A DNA stretch of 46,505 nt, taken from assembly GCF_001043975.1 (NCBI RefSeq), contig NZ_LABY01000097.1:1-46505 (forward strand), in the 5' to 3' direction. Positions 12,630 through 24,876 of this stretch are shown one piece after another; the stretch's first letter is position 1; each line of letters starts with the position of its first letter. Source of the stretch: Methylobacterium variabile. GTDB taxonomy: Bacteria > Pseudomonadota > Alphaproteobacteria > Rhizobiales > Beijerinckiaceae. Position numbers and translations under genes: made by a program. The notes under the pieces were generated by a model. That model did no database searches. It saw nothing but the letters and a program-made list of their open reading frames with translations, and was not told the origin of the DNA.

Positions 12630-13610
12630 ATGAAGATCCTCCTCACGCACACTCCCCGGGCCCGGGAGCAGTATTACGGCCCCGAGGCCCTGGCCGCCCT
12701 CGCGGCGGCCGCCGAGACCCGCCTGCACGAGGGCGAGGCGCCCCTCGGGCCCGATGCCCTGGTGGCGGCCGCCGCGGATGTCGACCTGATCGTCGCCGAC
12801 CGGGCGACCGCCGTGCCGGCGGCCGTGTTCGGGCGCCTGCCGGCCCTGCGGGCGGTGCTCCGCGTCGCCGTCGACATCAGCACCATCGACGTCGCGGCGG
12901 CGAGCGCCGCCGGCGTGCTGGTGACCCGGGCCCGGCCCGGCTTCGTCGCCGCGGTGAGCGAGCTCGCCCTCGGGATGATGATCGACCTGTCCCGGGGCAT
13001 CTCCCGCTCCGTCCTGGCCTACCGGGCCGGGGACGCGCCCGAGATCCGCATGGGGCGCCAGCTCGCCGGCAGCACCGCCGGGATCATCGGCTACGGCGTC
13101 ATCGGCCGGCGCCTCGCCGCGATCCTCGCCGGGCTCGGCATGGAGGTGCTGGTGAGCGACCCCCACGCCGCCGTGACCGAGGCGGGCCTCGTCCAGGTCG
13201 GGCTGCCCGAGCTGCTCGCCCGGGCCGACTACGTGGTCTGCCTGGCGGTCGCCAGCCCCGAGACCCGCGACCTCATCGACGCCGCCGCCCTGGCACGGTG
13301 CAAGCCCGGCGCGTTCCTCCTCAACCTGTCCCGCGGCAGCCTCGTCGACGAGGACGCGGTGGCGGCGGCCCTGCGGGAGGGGCGCCTCGCCGGCGCCGCC
13401 CTCGATGTCGGCCGGGCGCCCGACGAGATGCCGAGCGCGAGCCTCGCCGCCCTGCCGCAGGTGGTGGCGACGCCGCATGTCGGCGGCCTCACCCCGCAGG
13501 CCATCGCCGCCCAGGCCCTCGAGACCGTCGCCCAGGTCCGGGCCATCCTCGCCGGCCGGGTGCCGGAGGGGGCGGTGAACGCGGAGAGCTGGACGCGGCG
13601 GCCGGGCTGA
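12630..13610 (+). CDS. D-isomer-specific 2-hydroxyacid dehydrogenase
   Basis: A 326-residue NAD(P)-dependent dehydrogenase of the D-2-hydroxyacid family. The NAD motif is GIIGYGVIGRRLA (about residues 150-162). The catalytic Arg lies in NLSRGSLVDEDAV and the catalytic His in TPHVGGLTPQA. Phosphoglycerate, hydroxypyruvate, glyoxylate or other D-hydroxyacid substrates are all possible from sequence alone. It begins 31 bases after lpd and ends 50 bases before gluconokinase, so the two may be co-transcribed. A link to sugar acid metabolism is inferred from that neighbour only. Confidence 0.88.
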   Translation: MKILLTHTPRAREQYYGPEALAALAAAAETRLHEGEAPLGPDALVAAAADVDLIVADRATAVPAAVFGRLPALRAVLRVAVDISTIDVAAASAAGVLVTRARPGFVAAVSELALGMMIDLSRGISRSVLAYRAGDAPEIRMGRQLAGSTAGIIGYGVIGRRLAAILAGLGMEVLVSDPHAAVTEAGLVQVGLPELLARADYVVCLAVASPETRDLIDAAALARCKPGAFLLNLSRGSLVDEDAVAAALREGRLAGAALDVGRAPDEMPSASLAALPQVVATPHVGGLTPQAIAAQALETVAQVRAILAGRVPEGAVNAESWTRRPG

Positions 13611-13660
13611 CCGACAAGCTGGCGCACGGGCCGAAAGACGAGGCGGGAGGACTGGCGGCG

Positions 13661-14212
13661 ATGAGTGGTGCGGCAACGGGCGAGGATGCGGTGTCCCCGG
13701 CGGTCGTGGTGGTGATGGGCGTGTCGGGCTCCGGCAAGACCACGGTGGCGAGCCTGCTCGCCGGCCGGCTCGGCTGGGAGTTCGAGGACGGCGACGATTT
13801 CCACCCGCCCGCCAACGTCGAGAAGATGCAGGCCGGAACGCCGCTCTCCGACGAGGACCGCTGGCCCTGGCTCGCCGCCATCGCGGACTGGATCGACCGG
13901 GTCCGGGCGGAGGGCCGGCACGGGGTCGTGACCTGCTCCGCCCTCAAGCGGGCCTACCGCGACGTCCTGATCGGCGGCCGGCCGGACGTGCGCCTCGTCT
14001 ACCTCAAGGGCGACCGCGAGCTGATCGGCCGGCGCATGGCCGCCCGCCACGGCCACTTCATGCCGACGAGCCTGCTCGACAGCCAGTTCCGCACCCTGCA
14101 GGAGCCGGAGCCCGACGAGAATCCCCTCGTCGTCTCCGTCGGCGGCACCCCGCAGGCGATCGTGGCCGAGATCAGCGAGATCCTGACCGGGCGAGCGGCG
14201 CACGGCGCCTGA
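13661..14212 (+). CDS. gntK: Gluconokinase
   Basis: A 183-residue GntK-type kinase that phosphorylates gluconate to 6-phosphogluconate. I chose ATG 13661 because GGCGGGAGG precedes it and the P-loop GVSGSGKTT then falls at residues 20-28, as in the family. Other family marks are EFEDGDDFHP, NVEKMQAGTPLSDEDRWPWL, CSALKRAYRD and the lid region MAARHGHFMPTSLLDSQFRT. The longer upstream frame overlaps the 2-hydroxyacid dehydrogenase and is not coding. The product could enter the Entner-Doudoroff or pentose phosphate pathway. Confidence 0.93.
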   Translation: MSGAATGEDAVSPAVVVVMGVSGSGKTTVASLLAGRLGWEFEDGDDFHPPANVEKMQAGTPLSDEDRWPWLAAIADWIDRVRAEGRHGVVTCSALKRAYRDVLIGGRPDVRLVYLKGDRELIGRRMAARHGHFMPTSLLDSQFRTLQEPEPDENPLVVSVGGTPQAIVAEISEILTGRAAHGA

Positions 14213-14272
14213 CGCCGCCTGCGCCTGGCTCGCGCCGGCGGCCGTTGCGTCACTCCGCCCTTCGCCTGGTTT

Positions 14273-14301
14273 TTGACAGTTCGCGGTCCCCGTGCCATCG
14301 C
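14273..14301 (+). promoter_or_regulatory. Possible sigma70-type promoter for the hybrid kinase
   Basis: TTGACA at 14273-14278 matches the -35 consensus. The -10 region 17 bases further (around 14296) is poor (CATCGC). The distance to ATG 14324 is suitable. This supports starting the kinase at 14324 rather than at the TTG inside this hexamer. Confidence 0.3.
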
Positions 14302-14323
14302 CAGGGCATGCTGGACGCCTTCC

Positions 14324-18133
<3,810 letters not shown>

Positions 18134-18164
18134 TCGCCGTCCCAACGGTTGACCGGCGGAACTC

Positions 18165-18333
18165 CCCTTTCCCGGACGACTGGAGCGTCAGCGGAAGGAG
18201 ATCCGGGACCCAGCATGAAAAGTCGCGAAGCGCCTCTATGTCTGTAACGGTGCAGCAGGCAGAGCCGCTTCGCGGCACGCCTCCCCTGGATCCCGGATCT
18301 CCTTCACTTCGTTTTCAGTCGTCCGGGAAAGGG
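18165..18333. repeat. 169-bp nested inverted repeat, MITE- or REP-like
   Basis: The left end (18165-18211) and right end (18286-18333) are imperfect inverted repeats. They share CCCTTTCCCGGACGACTG and GGAAGGAGATCCGGGA-type blocks, with only the central part of each arm diverged. Inside, CGCGAAGCG (18224-18232) and CGCTTCGCG (18266-18274) form a second, nested pair. The element fills the gap after the hybrid kinase and holds no open frame of note. Such long terminal inverted repeats around a short non-coding core fit a miniature mobile element or a large dispersed palindromic repeat. Target-site duplications are not obvious. Confidence 0.65.
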
Positions 18334-18644
18334 TGAGTGTCGCGAGCGAATTGTCGAGCCGCTCGGCACCAGCTTGGGACCACCGGCATGCGCCGGCCCG
18401 GCACGTTCCCACGCCCATGCACCGGACGCTCCCTCAGCCATGCGACCGCCCGCGAGGCCCGGCCCCGGGGTGGACCTCCGCCCCGAACCCCTGTAACAGC
18501 TCGCTCCTCCACGAAAAGACCGTAGGGATTCCCCGCGCGCCGCGAGCGCCCGCCGCCGATGCGGCCGGCCCTCTACCCGAGGCCATGCGCCTCCGGAGCC
18601 GATCCGATCCCCGCGCGTCGCCTGATACCCGGGATCGATCTCAC
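18334..18644. other. Gap upstream of the DEAD-box helicase
   Basis: About 310 bases between the inverted repeat and the helicase start. I see no gene in it. It should hold the helicase promoter and 5' leader; long leaders are common for DEAD-box helicase genes. In-frame ATG 18585 would add 20 Arg-rich residues and is a less likely start. Confidence 0.4.
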
Positions 18645-20309
18645 GTGCCTTTTCCTGCCCTGCCCGCCCCCCTCGCCAAGGCCCTCGCCGACCGCGGCTA
18701 CGAAGACCCGACGCCGGTCCAGGCCGCCGTCCTCGAGCCCGAGACCGAGGGGCGCGACCTCGTCGTCTCGGCCCAGACCGGCTCCGGCAAGACCGTCGCC
18801 TACGGCCTGGCGCTCGCCCGTACCCTGCTCGGTGATGCCGAGACCCTGGGCGCCCCGGGCGCGCCGCTCGCGCTCGTGATCGCGCCGACCCGCGAGCTGG
18901 CGCTCCAGGTCCACCGCGAATTGTCCTGGCTCTACGGCCCGGCCGGGGCCCGCGTCGTCTCCTGCGTCGGCGGCATGGACCCGCGGCGCGAGAGCCGCTG
19001 GCTCGCCGACGGTGCCCACATCGTGGTCGGCACCCCGGGCCGCCTGCGCGACCACCTCGAGCGGCGCAACCTCGACCCGACGGCGTTGCGCGCCGCGGTG
19101 CTCGACGAGGCCGACGAGATGCTCGACCTCGGCTTTCGCGAGGACCTCGAGTTCATCCTCGGCACCACCCCGGCCGAGCGGCGCACGCTGCTGTTCTCCG
19201 CCACCCTGCCGAAGGGCATCGTGGCGCTCGCCGAGGCCTACCAGCGCGACGCGATGCGCATCGCGGTCGCCGGCGAGACCAAGGGCCACGCCGACATCGA
19301 GTACCGCGCCTTCCGCATCCTGCCGCGGGAGACCGAGCTCGTGGTGGTCAACACCCTGCGCCAGGTCGAGGCGCGCACCGCCATCGTGTTCTGCAACACC
19401 CGCAACGCCGTGCGCCACCTCCAGGCGGTGCTGACGGAGCGCGGCTTCCAGGCGGTGGCGCTCTCGGGCGAGCTCGGCCAGGGCGAGCGCAACGCCGCCC
19501 TCCAGGCCCTGCGCGACGGCCGCGCCCGCGTCTGTGTCGCCACCGACGTCGCCGCCCGCGGCATCGACCTGCCGGGTCTGGGCCTCGTCATCCACGCCGA
19601 GCTGCCCCACGATTCGGAAGTGATGCAGCACCGCTCCGGCCGCACCGGCCGGGCCGGGCGCAAGGGCATCAGCGTGCTGCTGGTGCCGCCGTCGCGCCGC
19701 CGCCGGGCCGAGGAACTGATGGTGCGGGCCAACGTCGTGCCGGTCTGGTCCGGTCCGCCGCCAGCCGACGAGATCCGCGCCCTCGACCAGGAGCGCCTGC
19801 TGCAGGATCCCCTGGTCACCGACGAGGTGAGCGAGGAGGACCGGGCGATGGCCCAGTCGCTGCTCGCCCAGCGCTCGCCCGAGGACCTCGCCGCCGCCCT
19901 GGTGCGCGCCTACCGCGCCCGCCTGCCCTCGCCCGAGGAGGTCACCGATCCGGGCTTCGCCACCGGCCGCGGCGCCGCGCCCCGGCGCGAGACCCCGGCG
20001 CGGGACGGCCCGCGGGCGCCGTTCGGCCCGAGCGTGTGGTTCCGCCTCAATGTCGGCCGGCGCGACAACGCCGACCCGCGCCGGCTGCTGCCGATGCTGT
20101 GCCGCCGCGGCGACGTGACCCGCGAGGAGATCGGCGCGATCCGCATCTTCGACCGCGAGACGAAGTTCGAGGTCCGGGGCGGGGCCGCCGAGCGCTTCGC
20201 CCACAGCTTCCCCCGCACCGGCCCCGCCGACCTCCAGGTCGAGGCCCTGGCCGGCGAGGCCGACGTGCCCCGCCCGCGCCAGCCCCGGCGCAACGCCCGG
20301 CGGGGGTGA
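18645..20309 (+). CDS. DEAD-box ATP-dependent RNA helicase with DbpA-type RNA-binding domain
   Basis: A 554-residue helicase. I chose GTG 18645 because the Q-motif region (YEDPTPVQAAVL) then sits at the normal distance from the N-terminus. It shows motif I AQTGSGKT, Ia PTRELALQ, Ib TPGR, II DEADEMLD (a variant of DEAD), III SATLP, IV IVFCNT, V ATDVAARGIDLPG and VI HRSGRTGRAGR. The C-terminus (about 455-530: VWFRLNVGRRDNADPRRLL, VTREEIGAIRIFDRETKFEV) is the DbpA/CsdA RNA-binding fold. Such proteins remodel rRNA or mRNA structure, often in ribosome assembly or at low temperature. It is a single gene with no clear partners; deaD/csdA-like is the best description. Confidence 0.93.
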   Translation: MPFPALPAPLAKALADRGYEDPTPVQAAVLEPETEGRDLVVSAQTGSGKTVAYGLALARTLLGDAETLGAPGAPLALVIAPTRELALQVHRELSWLYGPAGARVVSCVGGMDPRRESRWLADGAHIVVGTPGRLRDHLERRNLDPTALRAAVLDEADEMLDLGFREDLEFILGTTPAERRTLLFSATLPKGIVALAEAYQRDAMRIAVAGETKGHADIEYRAFRILPRETELVVVNTLRQVEARTAIVFCNTRNAVRHLQAVLTERGFQAVALSGELGQGERNAALQALRDGRARVCVATDVAARGIDLPGLGLVIHAELPHDSEVMQHRSGRTGRAGRKGISVLLVPPSRRRRAEELMVRANVVPVWSGPPPADEIRALDQERLLQDPLVTDEVSEEDRAMAQSLLAQRSPEDLAAALVRAYRARLPSPEEVTDPGFATGRGAAPRRETPARDGPRAPFGPSVWFRLNVGRRDNADPRRLLPMLCRRGDVTREEIGAIRIFDRETKFEVRGGAAERFAHSFPRTGPADLQVEALAGEADVPRPRQPRRNARRG

Positions 20310-20344
20310 CGGCCCATTCCCGGACCGGCCTCCAGCCGGTAACA

Positions 20345-20369
20345 GGGGCCTCGCACGAAGCGAGGCCCC
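20345..20369 (+). terminator. Hairpin directly before the aldose-epimerase start codon
   Basis: A perfect 10-bp stem, GGGGCCTCGC with GCGAGGCCCC, around ACGAA. It ends one base before ATG 20371. It may end the helicase transcript. It also contains the only purine-rich stretch upstream of the ATG, so it could hide the ribosome binding site. No T-run follows. Confidence 0.5.
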
Positions 20370-20370
20370 G

Positions 20371-21249
20371 ATGAGCGACACCGTCGAGATCCGTCACCGC
20401 GACACCACCGCCCGCATCGCGCTCGCCGGGGCTGAGCCGGTCTCCTGGCGGGTGGGCGGCACGGAGTACCTGTGGTCGGGCGACCCGGCGCACTGGAACC
20501 GGCACGCCCCCTGGCTCTTCCCGGTCGTCGGTGCCTCGGCGGGCGGCGCCGTCACCGTGGCGGGCCGCGCCTACCCCATGGCCCAGCACGGCTTCGCCCG
20601 GGACAGCCGCTTCACGGTCGTCGCCCAGGCCGAGGACGGCGTCACCTTGCGCCTCACCGACACGCCGGAGACCCGCCAGGCCTACCCGTTCGGGTTCCGG
20701 CTCGACATCGCCGCCACGGTGCGGGACGGGGCGCTGGCCTTCGCCTGCGAGGTCCACAATCCCGGCCCGGAGCCGCTGCCCTACGGGCTCGGCTTCCACC
20801 CGGCCTTCCCCTGGCCGTTCGCCGACGGCGTCCGGGCGGCCGGGGGCGGCTATGCGGTGCGCTTTGACGAGCCGGAGCGGCCGGCGGTTCCGGAGGTCGG
20901 GGCCGGCGGCCTCCTGGTGCGGACGGAGCGGCCGCTGCCGCTCGAGGGCGACACCCTGCCCCTCGACCCGGACCTGTTCACCGAGGCCCTGGTGTTCCTG
21001 AACGCGCGCAGCCGGACCATGCGCTTCACCGCGCCGTCGGGCGCCGCCATCGCCCTCGAGACGGAGGATTTTCCCCACCTCGCGGTCTGGACCCGGCCGA
21101 CCGCGCCGTTCCTGTCGCTCGAGTGCTGGACCGGCCACGCCGACTGGGCGGGTTTCTCCGGCGAGCTGGCGGAGCGCGACTCGCAGCGCCTGCTGGCGCC
21201 GGGGGCGAGCGCCCGGCACGGCGTGACCCTGCGCTTCACGCCGGCCTGA
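20371..21249 (+). CDS. Aldose 1-epimerase family protein
   Basis: A 292-residue GalM-like beta-sandwich protein of the COG2017 group. Members interconvert alpha and beta anomers of sugars or sugar phosphates in the cytoplasm. Family marks seen are WLFPVVGASAGG, YPMAQHGFARDSRF (catalytic-type His), GLGFHPAFPWPF (second His) and LECWTGHADW near the C-terminus. The substrate cannot be told from sequence. It starts 61 bases after the helicase, behind a hairpin, and is followed by xerC after 100 bases. A link to either neighbour is not evident. Confidence 0.85.
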   Translation: MSDTVEIRHRDTTARIALAGAEPVSWRVGGTEYLWSGDPAHWNRHAPWLFPVVGASAGGAVTVAGRAYPMAQHGFARDSRFTVVAQAEDGVTLRLTDTPETRQAYPFGFRLDIAATVRDGALAFACEVHNPGPEPLPYGLGFHPAFPWPFADGVRAAGGGYAVRFDEPERPAVPEVGAGGLLVRTERPLPLEGDTLPLDPDLFTEALVFLNARSRTMRFTAPSGAAIALETEDFPHLAVWTRPTAPFLSLECWTGHADWAGFSGELAERDSQRLLAPGASARHGVTLRFTPA

Positions 21250-21349
21250 CGGCGGCGGGATTCCCGCGTCCGCTCCGGCATAAACCCGCCGTCAACCGGG
21301 CCCGGCCTCTACTCGCCGGCCGACCCCCGCCCGCGACCGGATCTCAGCG

Positions 21350-22312
21350 ATGCCCGACGCCACCCCCGCCGACCTGCTGCCCGGCGCTCCCGACGTGCGG
21401 GCCGCTGCGGCCGCCTGGCTCGAGGGGCTCGCGGCCGAGCGGCGCCTGTCGCCCAACACCGTCGAGGCCTACCGGCGCGACCTGCGCCAGTTCCTCGCCC
21501 ACTGTGCCCGGCACGGCGCGAATCCCGACATCCCGGCCCTGATCCGGCTCAAGCCCCGCGACCTGCGCGCCTTCATGGCGGCGCGGCGCCAGGAGGGCGT
21601 CGGCGGGCGCAGCCTGATGCGGGCCCTGGCCGGCCTGCGCTCCTTCGCCCGCCACCTCGACCGGGAGGGGCACGGCAGCGTCGCGGCCCTCTCGGCGGTG
21701 CGCTCGCCCAAGGTCGAGCGGCGCCTGCCGCGGCCCCTGCCCATCGCCGCGGCGGTCGCGATGGCGAGCCCCGACATCCGGGCCGGCGACGAGCGCCCGC
21801 CCTGGGTGCTGGCCCGGGACGCCGCGGTGCTGGCCCTGCTCTACGGCTCGGGCCTGCGCATCTCCGAAGCCCTCGGCCTGCGGCGGCGTGACGCGCCGGT
21901 CGACGGGACCGACACGGTGACGGTGGTCGGCAAGGGGCAGAAGACCCGCAGCGTGCCGGTGATCGCGCCGGTCCAGGCCGCGGTGGCGGAGTATCTCGGC
22001 CTCTGCCCCTACGCCCTGCCGCCGGAGGGACCGCTCTTCGTCGGCGCCAAGGGCGGTCCGCTCTCGCCGCGCATCGTGCAGCTCGCCGTCGCCTCGATGC
22101 GCGGGGCCCTGGGGCTGCCCGAGAGCGCGACGCCGCACGCCCTGCGCCACTCCTTCGCCACCCACCTGCTCGCCCGCCAGGGCGACCTGCGGGCGATCCA
22201 GGAACTCCTGGGTCACGCCTCCCTGGCGACCACGCAGGTCTACACCAAGGTCGATGCCGCGCGCCTGCTCGACGCGTTCGACGCCGCTCATCCGCGGGCG
22301 CGGGCTTCGTAA
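21350..22312 (+). CDS. xerC: Tyrosine recombinase XerC
   Basis: A 320-residue site-specific recombinase. The N-terminal SAM-like core-binding domain is seen in WLEGLAAERRLSPNTVEAYR. The catalytic domain has the Arg in YGSGLRISEALGL (about residue 170), the Lys in VVGKGQKTRSVPV, the His-x-x-Arg in HALRHSFATHLL, the His in LLGHASLATTQ and the nucleophilic Tyr in QVYTKVD (about residue 298). XerC acts with XerD at dif to resolve chromosome dimers. Length and full conservation argue for the housekeeping enzyme rather than a phage integrase. No attachment site or mobile genes are nearby. Confidence 0.93.
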   Translation: MPDATPADLLPGAPDVRAAAAAWLEGLAAERRLSPNTVEAYRRDLRQFLAHCARHGANPDIPALIRLKPRDLRAFMAARRQEGVGGRSLMRALAGLRSFARHLDREGHGSVAALSAVRSPKVERRLPRPLPIAAAVAMASPDIRAGDERPPWVLARDAAVLALLYGSGLRISEALGLRRRDAPVDGTDTVTVVGKGQKTRSVPVIAPVQAAVAEYLGLCPYALPPEGPLFVGAKGGPLSPRIVQLAVASMRGALGLPESATPHALRHSFATHLLARQGDLRAIQELLGHASLATTQVYTKVDAARLLDAFDAAHPRARAS

Positions 22313-22353
22313 GCTGGTGCTAAGCTTTGCTCGTTAGGACTTTACCCCCAGGT

Positions 22354-22374
22354 AGCCCGTCCCTCAGCCGGGCT
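22354..22374 (+). terminator. Possible terminator after xerC
   Basis: A short stem, AGCCCG with CGGGCT around a nine-base loop, about 40 bases after the xerC stop. It is weak and lacks a T-run. Confidence 0.3.
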
Positions 22375-22410
22375 GTTCCTCAAGATGACCTGTCAGGCGG
22401 ACGACGGACG

Positions 22411-23253
22411 ATGCCGGTGAGCGACAGTGATGCCCGCCCGAGCGGACCGGACTCGGCCCTCGTCGCCGACCAGGATCCCGAGCTGCGCCGGCGCCTCGCG
22501 GCGCTGATCCGGACCCACGAGCCGTCCCTGCAGATCATCGAGGCGGCGACGAGCCGCGAGACCTGCGAGGCCTGCCTCGTCCACCGGCCGGTCCTGGCCT
22601 TCGTGGGCCTGCAGTTCGAGGATGCGAGCGGACCCGAGGCCGTCGCCCGGTTCAAGGCCCAGGGCTTCTCCGTGCCCTGCCTGATCCTGATCGCCGCGCA
22701 GATCTTCCCGCGCTGGACCGAGGTGTCGCAGCACCTCGACGCCCACGAGTTCCTGCGCCTGCCCCTCGACGAGGCCCACGTCGCCGGGCTCCTGCAGGCC
22801 CATGCCCGGCGCCGGCGGCAGACCCGCCTGCTCCTCGTCGACAGCGCCCCGCAGAGCCGGACCCTGGTGCGGCGCATCCTGGGCAGCTGCGGCTTCTCCC
22901 TCGCGGTCGAGGAGACGGAGAGCGGCCCCCACGCCCTGAAGCTGACCCGGCTCGCGGCCTACGACGTCGCCCTGATCGACCTCGGCTTGCGCGGCGGCGG
23001 GGGCGGGCTTGAGCTCGCCTGCCAGATCCGCGAGGCGGCGCCCGGGACGCCCCTCGTGCTGATGACCGGGGGCGACGCCGCTACCATGGCCCACGCGTCG
23101 CGCCATTTCGGCATCGACTACGTGCTGCGGAAACCCTTCTTCGCCCGCGACGTCGACCGCGTGCTCTACCACGTCCTCGGCCTGCGCCGGCCCTACCTGA
23201 TCAACGCCACCACCGAGGCCCTGCCGGCCCAGGCCGCCTCGCGCTCGGCCTGA
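22411..23253 (+). CDS. Two-receiver response regulator without output domain
   Basis: A 280-residue protein; ATG 22411 is preceded by GGCGGACGACGG. It holds two receiver-like domains in tandem. The first (about 15-128) keeps the fold pattern (ALVADQDPELRRRL) but has AFVGLQ where the phosphorylatable Asp should be, and no clear Lys-Pro. The second (about 138-260) has LLLVDSAP with only one of the two acidic residues, the acceptor Asp in ALIDLGLRG (about 190), the Thr in VLMTGG and the Lys in VLRKPF. No DNA-binding or enzymatic domain follows. It may be a phosphate sink or a protein-binding adaptor. The partner is unknown; the hybrid kinase at 14-18 kb is the only sensor kinase in the window. 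Confidence 0.78.
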   Translation: MPVSDSDARPSGPDSALVADQDPELRRRLAALIRTHEPSLQIIEAATSRETCEACLVHRPVLAFVGLQFEDASGPEAVARFKAQGFSVPCLILIAAQIFPRWTEVSQHLDAHEFLRLPLDEAHVAGLLQAHARRRRQTRLLLVDSAPQSRTLVRRILGSCGFSLAVEETESGPHALKLTRLAAYDVALIDLGLRGGGGGLELACQIREAAPGTPLVLMTGGDAATMAHASRHFGIDYVLRKPFFARDVDRVLYHVLGLRRPYLINATTEALPAQAASRSA

Positions 23254-23298
23254 CGGCGTCGGTCGATCCGGGGCGGATTTGACCCGCCCGCCGGCGGG

Positions 23299-24762
23299 CT
23301 ACTCCGCCGGCACCTCCCGGGTGCGCCCGAGGGGCACGTGCGGCACCAGCAGGGCGGTGGCGAACGCCGCGGCGGAGATCAGCAGCACGGCCCAGAAGGT
23401 CTGGTGCAGGGCGTGCTGCAGCACCAGGCGCACGCTCTCCGCCTCCCCCGGCAGGCCACCGGCCGCCAGCGCCTGCTGCAGGCTGTCCGCGGTGACCGTG
23501 CTCCCCGACGCGGAGAGCCCGTGATTGAGCACCGCGCCGAACACCGTGGCGCCCAGCGTGCTGCCGAGGTTGCGCGAGAAGATGTTCGAGGCGGTGGCGC
23601 TGCCGCGCTGGGTCCAGGGCACGATCTCCTGGATCAGCATCAAGGCGGCGTTGCTCAGGAGCCCCATGCCGAAGCCCATGATGAGGGAGCCGGCCCCGGC
23701 CTGCGCCGGCGGGCTGCCGGGCTGCAGCGTCACGAAGGCCAGCGCCCCGAGCGGCAGGAGCAGGCCGCCGGTGACCAGGATGCGGCGCAGGCCGAAGCGG
23801 TGCAGGTTGCGCGCCGCCAGCGTCGCCCCGATCGGCCAGCCGAGCACCATGACGGTCAGCGCCATGCCGGCGACGATCGGCGTCTGCCCGAGCACGCCCT
23901 GCACGTACATCGGCAGGAAGGTGGTGAGCCCGATGAGCGCCATGCCGGCGAGCAGCGAGGTCGCGTTGGCGGCGGCGATCGGCCGGCGCCGCCAGAGCGA
24001 GACCGCGATGACCGGATCCGGCGCCCGGCGCTCCTGGAAGGCCAGCAGCACGGCCGCGACGAGGCCGAGCGAGGCCGCGACCGCGACGACGCGCCAGCGC
24101 CCCTCGCCGGCCTCGGTCAGCACCACCATCAGGCCGGCGACCGTGATCGTGAACAGGGCGGCGCCGACCGCGTCGACCGGCCGGCGCTCGCGCCGCTCGC
24201 CCTCGTGCAGGAAAGCCACGAACAGGCCGGTCGCCACGAGGCCGACCGGAAGGTTGATCCAGAAGATCCACGACCACGAGGCGTGCGCGATGATGAAGCC
24301 GCCGGCCACCGGTCCGACCACCGCCGAGACCGCCCAGACGCTGGCGAGGAAGCCCTGGATGCGGCCGCGCTCCTCGGCGCTGTAGAGGTCGCCCACGATG
24401 GTGAGCGACACGGGCTGGATGGCGCCTGCGCCGATGCCCTGGATCAGCCGGAAGGCGATCATCGCCGGCATCGACCAGGCGAAGCCGCAGAGCACCGAGG
24501 CCGCGAGGAACACCGCGATGCCGGTGAGCAGCACGGGCTTGCGCCCGTGGACGTCCGCGAGCTTGCCGAACACGATGGTGGCGGCGGTCTGGGTCAGGAG
24601 GAAGCCGGAGAAGACCCAGGCGTAGAGCGGCAGCCCGCCGAGCTCGCCGACGATGCCGGGCATCGCCGTCGAGATGATGGTCGCCTCGATGGCCACCATC
24701 GCCATCGCGGCCATCACGGCGGCGATCACGAAGGGACGGCGCGTCGTCCGGGAGGTCGGCAT
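23299..24762 (-). CDS. MFS transporter of the DHA2 (EmrB/QacA) drug exporter type
   Basis: A 487-residue inner-membrane protein with about 14 hydrophobic segments. Family marks are IEATIISTAMPGIVGELGG in helix 1, FGKLADVHGRKPVLL in loop 2-3 (motif A) and GPVAGGFIIAHASWSWIFWI (motif C region). These proton-driven pumps export drugs or other hydrophobic compounds. It is co-oriented with the Lrp-type regulator 114 bases upstream, which could control it. No membrane-fusion partner gene (EmrA) is present. Start ATG 24762. Confidence 0.9.
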   Translation of the reverse strand: MPTSRTTRRPFVIAAVMAAMAMVAIEATIISTAMPGIVGELGGLPLYAWVFSGFLLTQTAATIVFGKLADVHGRKPVLLTGIAVFLAASVLCGFAWSMPAMIAFRLIQGIGAGAIQPVSLTIVGDLYSAEERGRIQGFLASVWAVSAVVGPVAGGFIIAHASWSWIFWINLPVGLVATGLFVAFLHEGERRERRPVDAVGAALFTITVAGLMVVLTEAGEGRWRVVAVAASLGLVAAVLLAFQERRAPDPVIAVSLWRRRPIAAANATSLLAGMALIGLTTFLPMYVQGVLGQTPIVAGMALTVMVLGWPIGATLAARNLHRFGLRRILVTGGLLLPLGALAFVTLQPGSPPAQAGAGSLIMGFGMGLLSNAALMLIQEIVPWTQRGSATASNIFSRNLGSTLGATVFGAVLNHGLSASGSTVTADSLQQALAAGGLPGEAESVRLVLQHALHQTFWAVLLISAAAFATALLVPHVPLGRTREVPAE

Positions 24763-24876
24763 GTCTGGGCTTTTCGGGCAGGGGAGGGGCCGGTCGCCGC
24801 AGCTAAACCGATCGGGCCGGAAAGCAACAGGCGCCCGGCGCAGGCCAGACCCGCGCGGTCGCGGCGCGTCCCTCCC

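Noticed and set aside
21350..22312. The tyrosine recombinase as a sign of an integrated element
   Set aside because: Length, N-terminal domain and motifs are those of housekeeping XerC. No tRNA, attachment repeats or phage genes are nearby.
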